This document shows, one piece after another, positions 1 to 5,577 of a DNA stretch of 5,935 nucleotides. The translations under genes and the position numbers were made by a program. Position 1 is the stretch's first letter. The number at the start of each line of letters is the position of its first letter. This DNA comes from Bacillota bacterium (GTDB lineage: Bacteria > Bacillota > Clostridia > Clostridiales > Clostridiaceae). The DNA is taken from assembly GCA_023417975.1 (NCBI GenBank), contig JAEZDX010000407.1, forward strand, positions 1 through 5,935, read 5' to 3'. Below the pieces are notes generated by a model. The model worked only from the letters and a program-made list of their open reading frames with translations. It made no database searches and was not told where the DNA came from.

Positions 1-1
1 G

Positions 2-427
2 ATTTGGGGACATATACAAGATGACAGTATTGTAATGTCAGATTCGCCAAAAATAACAACACAATGTATAAGAGTACCAGCCTCTGATGGACACCTGGCG
101 GCAGTTTTTGTAAACTTTGAAACAAAACCTTCTAAGGAAGAAATATTAAAGCTTTGGGAAACCTATAGCGGTAAGCCCCAAGAATTAAATTTGCCAAGTG
201 CACCAAAATTATTTTTAAAATACATGGAAGAAGAAAATAGACCTCAGACAAAATTGGACAGAGATTATGAGAACGGTATGGGCGTAACAATCGGCAGACT
301 TAGAGAAGATTCTGTATATGACTATAAGTTTGTTTGTTTATCTCATAATACTTTAAGAGGTGCTGCCGGCGGTGCAGTGCTTACTGCTGAGCTATTGGTG
401 GCAGAAGGTTATATTAAAGCAAAATAA
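2..427 (+). CDS. asd: Aspartate-semialdehyde dehydrogenase, C-terminal part (5' end outside window)
   Basis: This is the last 142 codons of Asd, which reduces L-aspartyl-4-phosphate to aspartate semialdehyde with NADPH, the second step of the lysine/threonine/methionine pathway in the cytoplasm. The frame is open back to base 2, so the ATG at 35 is probably an internal Met. Visible family signatures are CIRVPASDGH, in which Arg and His sit seven residues apart (visible residues R24 and H31) like the substrate-binding Arg and acid/base His of the family, then the conserved NRPQTKLDRDYENGM and VGRLRED stretches and a C-terminal SHNTLRGAAGGAV. These match the archaeal/fungal-type subfamily, also found in clostridia, rather than the E. 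coli type. The catalytic Cys and the NADP-binding domain lie upstream and cannot be seen. A terminator follows directly, so asd ends its transcription unit. I am very sure of the family and fairly sure of the subfamily. Confidence 0.93.
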   Translation: MWGHIQDDSIVMSDSPKITTQCIRVPASDGHLAAVFVNFETKPSKEEILKLWETYSGKPQELNLPSAPKLFLKYMEEENRPQTKLDRDYENGMGVTIGRLREDSVYDYKFVCLSHNTLRGAAGGAVLTAELLVAEGYIKAK

Positions 428-440
428 TAGATGAATGGAA

Positions 441-480
441 GAAAGCTGCTCTTTTAAAAACATAGAGCAGCTTTTTATTT
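441..480 (+). terminator. Intrinsic terminator of asd, at a convergent junction
   Basis: A perfect 11 bp stem (442-452 with 464-474) around an 11 nt loop is followed by a T-rich run (TTTTTATTT from 472). It lies 14 bases after the asd stop. The downstream arm abuts the TAA stop (475-477) of the minus-strand gene coming the other way. On the minus strand the tail is CTTTCTTCC, a weaker U-tract, so the hairpin may also stop that gene less efficiently. Confidence 0.9.
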
Positions 481-1266
481 AATTTTTCTTTTCAATTCAT
501 CAAACTGTTGTTTTGTAGGAAAAGGTTGATTTAAAGCCACCCCATTACCAATTGATATTAGCGCATCTTTTTTAAAACCCGCTTTTATCTGTGCGTCTGC
601 AAGTCCGTACCATACATATGCATTATTTCCTTCCGTTTTTGCGGCTTGTTTGTAATAATCCACAACTTTTGGATAATACCTTTTATATAAGGTGCTTACC
701 GGAACAAGCTCACTCCCATTCCATCTTACGATATCAATATCATAAAAGCCTCCCCGATTTTTAAGCCAAAAGGCAAAAACGGCTTTTTCGGAATTTTTAT
801 TTTCACTAATAAGCTCATATTTACTGTACGAATAAGTAAACTCTTTTGAAAATTTGCTTCCGTCAAAGGAAAATACATTTAGCCTGTTAATATCATTGCC
901 TATATTGGTACCCATAAGAATTTCTTTGTTTCCGTTCCCTACTACATCTACGGCCTCTACACTAGAAATGTCGGTGCCATCTCCTTTCAATCTAAAGACT
1001 TGATTATTTCCACAGATTATTTCCAAAAATACCGCGTTTTTAATATTTGGATCTTTAAATGCAGCTATTAACTCTTCTCTGCTGCTATCGATTTGAACTT
1101 TTAGAAAGTTTTTTTCAGCAATCTGAATTATTTCAGCATTTTCAGGTATATATTTTCTAATTTGATCCAACTCAGCTTCAGTGTGATTTAACATATTTAT
1201 TTTTGTGCCAAAAATAGTTGAATAGATTAAATTAACGAAAAGTATTAAGTAACCTGCTGTTTTCAA
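475..1266 (-). CDS. Membrane-anchored or secreted protein with FG-GAP-like and TPR-like segments, function unknown
   Basis: I do not recognise this protein as a named family. From a TTG start at 1266 it is 263 residues and opens MKTAGYLILFVNLIYS, a Lys followed by about 15 hydrophobic residues, which looks like a signal peptide or signal anchor. No lipobox Cys is visible. I chose this start because AAGGCTGGTG lies six bases upstream. The longest frame begins with GTG at 1314 (279 residues) but has no Shine-Dalgarno sequence and adds a polar stretch before the hydrophobic segment. Residues about 105-134 (AVDVVGNGNKEILMGT, then NVFSFDGS) resemble an FG-GAP/VCBS-type beta-propeller repeat, although the Asp-rich calcium loop is degenerate. 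Residues about 197-246 (YYPKVVDYYKQAAKTEGN, then AYVWYGLADAQIKAG) look like one or two TPR helical hairpins. It probably acts at the outer face of the membrane in protein-protein contact; that is inference. It is a lone gene, convergent with asd and divergent from the GNAT-like gene. Confidence 0.75.
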   Translation of the reverse strand: MKTAGYLILFVNLIYSTIFGTKINMLNHTEAELDQIRKYIPENAEIIQIAEKNFLKVQIDSSREELIAAFKDPNIKNAVFLEIICGNNQVFRLKGDGTDISSVEAVDVVGNGNKEILMGTNIGNDINRLNVFSFDGSKFSKEFTYSYSKYELISENKNSEKAVFAFWLKNRGGFYDIDIVRWNGSELVPVSTLYKRYYPKVVDYYKQAAKTEGNNAYVWYGLADAQIKAGFKKDALISIGNGVALNQPFPTKQQFDELKRKIK

Positions 1267-1366
1267 GATAAACACCAGCCTTATTATATGATTTGATAAA
1301 TATAAATTTACCACTTTTAAGAAAAGTATTCATCTAAAAAAGTTTTTGCAAAATTACATACCCGCC

Positions 1367-1384
1367 ATTGTAAACATTTACAAT
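1367..1384. promoter_or_regulatory. Palindrome, possible operator, in a divergent intergenic region
   Basis: ATTGTAAA-CA-TTTACAAT is a perfect 8 bp inverted repeat with a 2 bp centre. Its size and symmetry fit a site for a dimeric repressor. It overlaps the TTGTAA of a possible promoter for the gene at 1463. It is not a clear match to any regulator box I know (the Rex and TnrA/GlnR consensuses differ in spacing), so no regulator is named. Confidence 0.45.
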
Positions 1385-1396
1385 ATAATGTAAAAT
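1368..1396 (+). promoter_or_regulatory. Possible promoter for the GNAT-like gene
   Basis: TTGTAA (1368-1373) and TAAAAT (1391-1396) are separated by 17 bp. A better -10 hexamer, TATAAT, lies at 1384-1389 but has no acceptable -35 at the right distance. Such hexamers arise easily by chance in DNA this AT-rich. The link to the two palindromes, which cover both hexamers, is the only reason to list it. Confidence 0.35.
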
Positions 1397-1427
1397 ATAA
1401 ATGTTAATATTTAACATTTATATTTTA
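1391..1427. repeat. Perfect 17 bp inverted repeat with 3 bp centre
   Basis: Arms 1391-1407 and 1411-1427 are exact reverse complements around the trinucleotide TAT. Each arm contains AAATGTTAA or its complement. It lies seven bases after the palindrome at 1367-1384, between divergent genes, and ends 35 bases before the ATG at 1463. There is no T-tract, and the stem has only two G/C pairs, so it is not a normal terminator. A regulator site or a weak mRNA hairpin in the 5' leader of the gene at 1463 are both possible. Confidence 0.6.
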
Positions 1428-1462
1428 TGATTCATTCAATTTGACCTGAACGGAGTGATTAT

Positions 1463-2044
1463 ATGAAGGCTTCTGTTTCTGAATTCGAAAGATTAATCAG
1501 TAATTTACCAATTGGCATACAAATTGATTTAAAAAGCTATGTTAAAGAAAATTCCATAAACGATAGCGATTCTCTGATATACAAGTTGTATAAAGATAAA
1601 AATAATGAACCTATGCTTCTGTTTTGTAATTTAAGAAACTCACAGTTGGAGACACTGAAGGATATTATGATATATGGTATATTCGGAGAATATTCATTAA
1701 AGTACCCTATGAAAAACTTTCTCTTTATGGAGTGTTCCGTAAGATTTCATTCCAGAGGTATTCCTGTAGAAATTCTGAGAATTCATGCCGGCAAAGAAAA
1801 GAGAACTGGAAAAGGCTCTCTTGCTATTAACTTCCTTGAAACTGAACTTATACCAGAGATTAACAATATACTTATGAAACATAAGTGTAATTCCCAGGTA
1901 ACATATATATATGGAATAAGTTCCGATTTATCTGAGGATACATCCAAAATAGAAAGAGCAAGGTTTTATTGCACAAACGGGTTTACCATGAGCTATTCCC
2001 ACTTTTACAAACAATTAAAAAACGATGCCCTGAAGCAAGCATAG
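1463..2044 (+). CDS. GNAT-like N-acetyltransferase, substrate unknown
   Basis: The gene codes for 193 residues, starting at an ATG placed seven bases after GGAG (1452-1455). The C-terminal half resembles the GNAT acetyl-CoA-binding core. Residues 113-118 read KRTGKG, a KxxGxG version of the usual (Q/R)xxGx(G/A) pyrophosphate-binding loop, followed by an amphipathic helix (SLAINFLETELIPEIN). Residues 168-174 are FYCTNGF, close to the FYxxxGF of motif B. The first roughly 90 residues match nothing I recognise and may form a separate N-terminal unit. If it is an enzyme it would transfer acetyl from acetyl-CoA to an amine of a small molecule or protein in the cytoplasm; no substrate can be inferred. 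It is a single gene, divergent from the membrane-anchored protein and separated from the HAD gene by 259 bp. The fold assignment is moderately sure. The Lys in place of Gln/Arg leaves room for a catalytically altered member. Confidence 0.62.
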   Translation: MKASVSEFERLISNLPIGIQIDLKSYVKENSINDSDSLIYKLYKDKNNEPMLLFCNLRNSQLETLKDIMIYGIFGEYSLKYPMKNFLFMECSVRFHSRGIPVEILRIHAGKEKRTGKGSLAINFLETELIPEINNILMKHKCNSQVTYIYGISSDLSEDTSKIERARFYCTNGFTMSYSHFYKQLKNDALKQA

Positions 2045-2089
2045 TTATTTATTACCCAATTAAGAAAGCTTTGGAGGAATTCTTTTCAT

Positions 2090-2139
2090 TATAGCCGCCA
2101 GGATTAATTATTAAAACAAAGCCTACTCTGGCGGCTATA
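2090..2139. repeat. 12 bp GC-rich inverted repeat in the gap between the GNAT-like and HAD genes
   Basis: TATAGCCGCCAG (2090-2101) is exactly complementary to 2128-2139, with a 26 base AT-rich loop. It follows the GNAT-like gene by 45 bases. Neither strand shows a T-run after the stem, so it is not a standard intrinsic terminator, although it may still act as a 3' mRNA stabiliser or weak stop. The rest of the 2045-2303 gap has an imperfect spaced repeat of TCACATC (2140 and 2160), no convincing promoter and no small gene with a ribosome binding site that I can support. Confidence 0.6.
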
Positions 2140-2291
2140 TCACATCCATCAGCTCCAAGTCACATCTCTCATTTCCCCTATTTTCCTATCAATGTTACCA
2201 TATAGAAGTATATTCTTAAACCAGTAATAAAAACAGTATGATTTGGCTGAAAACTAAATTGTATGATAGAATTGTATATAACGTTTTAACT

Positions 2292-2299
2292 AAGGAGGT
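2292..2299 (+). promoter_or_regulatory. Strong ribosome binding site fixing the HAD start
   Basis: AAGGAGGT lies four bases before the ATG at 2304. An in-frame ATG at 2238 would add 22 residues, but it has no Shine-Dalgarno sequence and would place extra residues before the HAD nucleophile motif, which normally lies within the first ten or so residues. Confidence 0.9.
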
Positions 2300-2303
2300 A
2301 AAA

Positions 2304-3014
2304 ATGAATACTATACTATTCGATTTAGACGGCACATTATTGCCTATGGACACAAAAAAATTTGAGAATATTTATTTTCAGGAGTTATGTCTCCATTTTA
2401 AAGACATTATTCCTAAGGATAAATTAATAAGCTATGTTTGGCAGTCTACAGCTGCCATGGTAAATAACTCCGGATTAAAAACCAATGAGGAGGTTTTCTA
2501 TGAGAGCTTTGGAAATTATATAGGCGGAAGTATACAAAGCTTTATTGATGAGTTTAATGCTTTCTATGATACTTCTTTTCTTAAGGTTAGAGAATCGGTT
2601 AATGACGTAGCAGCCATACGGGAAAGTGTAAGAATCTTAAAGGAAAAAGGTTATAATCTAGTAGTTGCAACAAATCCGCTTTTTCCGGAAAAGGCTATAT
2701 TTCAGAGAATTCAATGGGCCGGTTTTAATGTTAGCGAATTTTCATATGTGTCAACCTTTGAAAAAAACCATTATTGCAAACCTCAATTAAATTATTATAA
2801 AGAAATACTTAATGATATAGGGAAAACACCTGAGGAGTGTTTAATGGTAGGAAACGATGTACAGGAAGATTTGGTAGCCGGGAAGCTTGGAATAAAAACC
2901 TTCCTAATAAAAGATAATATTCTTCATCGTACAGATGATGAGATATTGTGCGATTATATTGGAAGTTATGTGGATTTCCTTAGTTTTATTAACACATTAC
3001 CGGATATTAATTAA
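2304..3014 (+). CDS. HAD-superfamily hydrolase (likely phosphatase)
   Basis: This is a 236-residue cytoplasmic haloacid dehalogenase-type hydrolase. Motif I is FDLDGT with nucleophile D7 and acid/base D9. Motif II is T123 in VATNP, motif III is K159 in YCKPQ, and motif IV is GNDVQED with D185 and D189 to bind Mg2+. All four catalytic motifs are intact, so it should be an active phosphohydrolase acting through an aspartyl-phosphate. The stretch between motif I and about residue 90 is largely helical and forms a C1-type cap, as in phosphoglycolate-phosphatase-like members, which usually act on small phosphorylated metabolites. The substrate cannot be read from sequence. lysC begins 83 bases downstream with no terminator between, so read-through into lysC is plausible. 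A link to aspartate metabolism is not otherwise supported. Confidence 0.9.
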   Translation: MNTILFDLDGTLLPMDTKKFENIYFQELCLHFKDIIPKDKLISYVWQSTAAMVNNSGLKTNEEVFYESFGNYIGGSIQSFIDEFNAFYDTSFLKVRESVNDVAAIRESVRILKEKGYNLVVATNPLFPEKAIFQRIQWAGFNVSEFSYVSTFEKNHYCKPQLNYYKEILNDIGKTPEECLMVGNDVQEDLVAGKLGIKTFLIKDNILHRTDDEILCDYIGSYVDFLSFINTLPDIN

Positions 3015-3038
3015 TTATATAAAATTTATTCCACACTG

Positions 3039-3067
3039 TTGTATAATTATGCACGAATTGATATTAT
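3039..3067 (+). promoter_or_regulatory. Candidate lysC promoter
   Basis: TTGTAT (3039-3044) and TATTAT (3062-3067) are separated by 17 bp, in the 83 bp gap between the HAD gene and lysC. Transcription would start near 3074, leaving a leader of about 25 bases, too short for a lysine riboswitch or T-box. The AT-rich context makes chance matches common. Confidence 0.4.
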
Positions 3068-3097
3068 ATATTTATGTTGATTTTAGGGGGTTATATA

Positions 3098-4438
3098 ATG
3101 CAAAATTCTACAATAACTGCTAAATTTGGGGGTAGTTCTCTTGCAGAAGCGGGACAATTTGAAAAAGTAAAAAATATTATAGAATCCAATGCGGACAGAA
3201 AGTATATTATCCCTTCTGCTCCAGGTAAAAGATTTGCTTCAGACTATAAAATAACGGATTTGCTATACTTATGCCATGCTCATGTGCAGCAAGGAATTCC
3301 GTTTAATGATGTGTTCGACATTATTTCTGCAAGATATAAAGAGATAGTGGCTTGTCTTTCTTTAAAACATAAGGAGTTAAGAGAACTTAACATAGATTCT
3401 GTATTGAATACTATAAAAGAACATATATATTCAGGCGCTTCTTCCGATTATACTGCCAGCAGAGGTGAATATATAAACGGAATTATTCTTGCCAAGCTTC
3501 TGGGTTTTGAATTTATAGATGCTGCTGAGGTAATCCATTTTAATAAGCACGGTATTTTTGACGAAGAAAGCACTCAAATAGCAATAAAATGCAGGCTGGC
3601 GGCTACAGAAAGTGCTGTAATACCCGGTTTTTACGGATCAATGCCTGATGGCAGCATAAAGACATTTTCAAGAGGAGGATCAGATGTAACCGGAGCAATA
3701 ATTGCTAGAGGTACTGCATCGGTTTTATATGAGAATTGGACTGACGTTTCCGGATTTATGATGGCTGATCCAAGAATTATACAAGACCCTAAACCTATTG
3801 ATGTAATTACTTATAGAGAACTTAGAGAATTGTCCTATATGGGAGCTACAGTTCTTCATGAAGAGTCGGTTTTCCCTGTGAGAGAGGCAGGAATTCCGAT
3901 AAATATCCGTAATACAAATAAACCTGAAGATACTGGAACACTAATACTTGATGATAACAGCTGCAAAGAAAAAAATACAGCTATTACGGGAATTGCAGGT
4001 AAAAAGAATTTTACTGTCATAGCTATTGAAAAACACCTGATGAACGGTGAACTGGGCTTTTGCAGAAGATTGCTGTCAATACTGGAATCAAACTGTATCC
4101 CCTTCGAATGCATGCCTTCAGGCATTGATACGGTTTCACTTGTAATCGAAGATAAATATATTGGTGCAAAACTTGATGACATTATTGACGAAATAAAAAG
4201 ACATTGTAAGCCTGATTCAATAGAAATCTATCCCAATATGGCACTCATAGCAACTGTAGGGCGCGGTATGTCGAGAACAAGAGGAATGGCCGCTTCTATA
4301 TTCACTGCTTTGGCAGCGGAACATATTAATATACGTCTTATAAATCAAGGATCTTCTGAAATAAATATTATTGTAGGTGTAGAAACCGATGATTTTGAAA
4401 AAGCTATAAAAGCTATATATAATGTAACGGTTAAATAA
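3098..4438 (+). CDS. lysC: Aspartate kinase (aspartokinase)
   Basis: LysC phosphorylates L-aspartate with ATP to 4-phospho-L-aspartate, the committed step to lysine, threonine, methionine and diaminopimelate for the cell wall. It is 446 residues, the usual length for a single-function YclM-type enzyme. The kinase domain shows KFGGSS (9-14), PSAPGKR (39-45), SRGEY (121-125), SRGGSD (191-196) and WTDVSGFMMADPR (214-226). The regulatory part holds two ACT domains, about 303-370 and 381-446; the second contains VGRGMSRTRGMAASIF and INQGSSEINIIVGV, typical of feedback-controlled aspartokinases. Lysine and/or threonine are the likely effectors, but which cannot be decided here. The ATG at 3098 was chosen because AGGGGG (3085-3090) precedes it by seven bases; the in-frame ATG at 3074 has no ribosome binding site. 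Its product feeds Asd, whose gene is about 2.7 kb upstream in a separate transcription unit. The symbol follows function; which of several clostridial paralogues it is remains open. Confidence 0.95.
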   Translation: MQNSTITAKFGGSSLAEAGQFEKVKNIIESNADRKYIIPSAPGKRFASDYKITDLLYLCHAHVQQGIPFNDVFDIISARYKEIVACLSLKHKELRELNIDSVLNTIKEHIYSGASSDYTASRGEYINGIILAKLLGFEFIDAAEVIHFNKHGIFDEESTQIAIKCRLAATESAVIPGFYGSMPDGSIKTFSRGGSDVTGAIIARGTASVLYENWTDVSGFMMADPRIIQDPKPIDVITYRELRELSYMGATVLHEESVFPVREAGIPINIRNTNKPEDTGTLILDDNSCKEKNTAITGIAGKKNFTVIAIEKHLMNGELGFCRRLLSILESNCIPFECMPSGIDTVSLVIEDKYIGAKLDDIIDEIKRHCKPDSIEIYPNMALIATVGRGMSRTRGMAASIFTALAAEHINIRLINQGSSEINIIVGVETDDFEKAIKAIYNVTVK

Positions 4439-4449
4439 TTTAGAAATAT

Positions 4450-4492
4450 AAAATGTGTGAGTTTATAAATCAACAAACTCACACATTTTTTT
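4450..4492. terminator. Bidirectional intrinsic terminator between lysC and the cation transporter gene
   Basis: A perfect 15 bp stem (4450-4464 with 4475-4489) encloses a 10 base loop. On the plus strand a seven-T run (4486-4492) follows, starting within the stem arm. On the minus strand the arm ends in TTTT and is followed by ATATTTCT. It lies 11 bases after the lysC stop and 25 bases past the end of the minus-strand gene, so it can serve both. Confidence 0.93.
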
Positions 4493-4517
4493 GAGTTATT
4501 TAAAATAATCTAGAAAC

Positions 4518-5390
4518 TTAGCCTTCAAAGGGTTCAACGTGGATAATGACCTGTGCTTCATTTTTCAATCTGTCTCTTATACTTTTTTCTATTTTATGAG
4601 ACAATGCATGTGTTTCCGACACATTAAAGTTTGAATTCATTACTATGTTCATATCAATAAACATGTCTTCTGTACTTCCTCTGCTCCGAATATTGTAAAC
4701 ATCAAATACCCCATTTTGCTTCATGACTATTTCTCTTATTTCCGTACTGTCAACAACAGCTGTATCTACCAATATTTCTGCTGATGAGCGCAATACTTCA
4801 TAGGCAGCTTTAAAAATAAAAACACCTACGATTAAGGAAACTATAGGATCAATCATTATTGAAACACCTAATTTTATTGAAATTAATGCAGTAAGTACTC
4901 CAAGGGAAACAAATATGTCCCCTCTTGTATGAAAGGAATCTGAAATTAATATTTCGCTTTTCAGTACCTTTCCCATTCTAAATTCATAAGCTGATACATA
5001 AATGTTGATTGCTAAGGTAAATATTATAGCAATAATACTTTGCATAGAAACATTTATAGACGTTGGAGTTACAAATTTTCCTGCAGCATCACCCACAACC
5101 TTTAATCCAAGAAGTACTAGCATTATACCTATGAAAAGCGAAGCCAAGGTTTCATATTTGCTATGACCGTAGGGATGTTCTTTATCAACGGGCTTTGAAG
5201 CCAAAGCTATTGCAATAAGTCCCACTACATTGGATGAACCGTCTGTCAAGGAATGAAAGCCATCTGCAGTCAAGCTGCCGCTTCCTGTTATCTGCCCAAA
5301 AATAATTTTTATGGCCGCCACTAAAAAATTCAAAACTAAAATAATCCATAGAATTTTTTGTGTAGCTTTGTACTTTTTTTCACAATACAT
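4518..5390 (-). CDS. Cation diffusion facilitator (CDF) divalent-metal efflux transporter
   Basis: This 290-residue inner-membrane antiporter of the CDF family exports a divalent metal (Zn2+, Mn2+, Fe2+ or similar) in exchange for protons. Six hydrophobic segments are visible (about 13-33, 41-64, 82-103, 116-138, 150-173 and 178-199), followed by a cytoplasmic C-terminal domain (about 203-290) ending in HVEP, as in YiiP-like dimers. The transport site is made by ADGFHSLTD in TM2 (D43, H46, D50) and SDSFHTRGD in TM5 (H154, D158). The signature HPYGHSKYETLASL (72-85) between TM2 and TM3 is conserved across the YeaB/YdfM-like group. HxxxD in both helices is the pattern usual for zinc-transporting members, while Bacillus manganese members of similar sequence lack the His; the metal is therefore uncertain. 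GGAGGT (5395-5400 on the complement) precedes the ATG by four bases. It is a single gene, convergent with lysC and divergent from thrS. Confidence 0.95.
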   Translation of the reverse strand: MYCEKKYKATQKILWIILVLNFLVAAIKIIFGQITGSGSLTADGFHSLTDGSSNVVGLIAIALASKPVDKEHPYGHSKYETLASLFIGIMLVLLGLKVVGDAAGKFVTPTSINVSMQSIIAIIFTLAINIYVSAYEFRMGKVLKSEILISDSFHTRGDIFVSLGVLTALISIKLGVSIMIDPIVSLIVGVFIFKAAYEVLRSSAEILVDTAVVDSTEIREIVMKQNGVFDVYNIRSRGSTEDMFIDMNIVMNSNFNVSETHALSHKIEKSIRDRLKNEAQVIIHVEPFEG

Positions 5391-5481
5391 ATTTACCTCC
5401 GAATAAAAGCAATACTACATATTAAGACCATATATAAATTACCTGTTAATACTCATACTATGTTGCGTTTACTTTTTTGTT

Positions 5482-5511
5482 AATATAGCTCTGAGATTTT
5501 ACGTGTGAAAA
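5482..5511 (-). promoter_or_regulatory. Possible promoter of the CDF gene
   Basis: Read on the minus strand, TTTTCA (5506-5511) and TATATT (5482-5487) are 18 bp apart, which would give a leader of about 85 bases. A second option nearer the gene is TTAACA (5444-5449) with TTAATA 18 bp on. Neither is decisive. The first is bracketed by the inverted repeat TATGTTGC/GCAACATA (5459-5466 and 5512-5519), a possible operator. Confidence 0.3.
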
Positions 5512-5528
5512 GCAACATAAAAATACTA

Positions 5529-5556
5529 TTTACATTACAAATAATTGTGCTATAAT
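5529..5556 (+). promoter_or_regulatory. Sigma-A-type promoter of the thrS T-box leader
   Basis: TTTACA (5529-5534) matches the -35 consensus at five of six bases. TATAAT (5551-5556) is a perfect -10, with a 16 bp spacer and an extended TG at 5548-5549. Transcription would begin near 5563, about 15 bases before the first helix of the T-box, which is the expected place. Confidence 0.85.
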
Positions 5557-5577
5557 AAGCTTAATTAAACATAACAA

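Noticed and set aside
1367..1384. Rex, TnrA/GlnR or PerR binding site
   Set aside because: The half-sites or spacing differ from those consensuses (for example Rex is TTGTTAA-N4-TTAACAA), so naming a regulator would be guesswork.
1697..1882. 61-codon minus-strand open frame inside the GNAT-like gene
   Set aside because: It lies antisense within a coding region with a good ribosome binding site; the product shows no domain-like pattern. It is a shadow frame.
2238..2303. Longer N-terminus for the HAD hydrolase from the ATG at 2238
   Set aside because: There is no ribosome binding site there, while AAGGAGGT directly precedes the ATG at 2304, which also puts the DLDGT motif at the expected distance from the N-terminus.
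3015..3097. Possible lysine riboswitch in front of lysC
   Set aside because: The gap is only 83 bases, far shorter than a lysine riboswitch (about 170 or more), and shows no stable multi-helix fold or terminator.
2935..3123. 62-codon plus-strand open frame spanning the HAD end and lysC start
   Set aside because: It is out of frame with both genes, overlaps both, and the protein has no recognisable pattern.
3856..4182. 108-codon minus-strand open frame inside lysC
   Set aside because: It is antisense to the well-conserved regulatory domain of LysC, so the long open frame is explained by lysC codon use.
5391..5500. Manganese (yybP-ykoY) riboswitch in front of the metal transporter
   Set aside because: I see neither the conserved loop sequences nor paired helices of that class on the minus strand.
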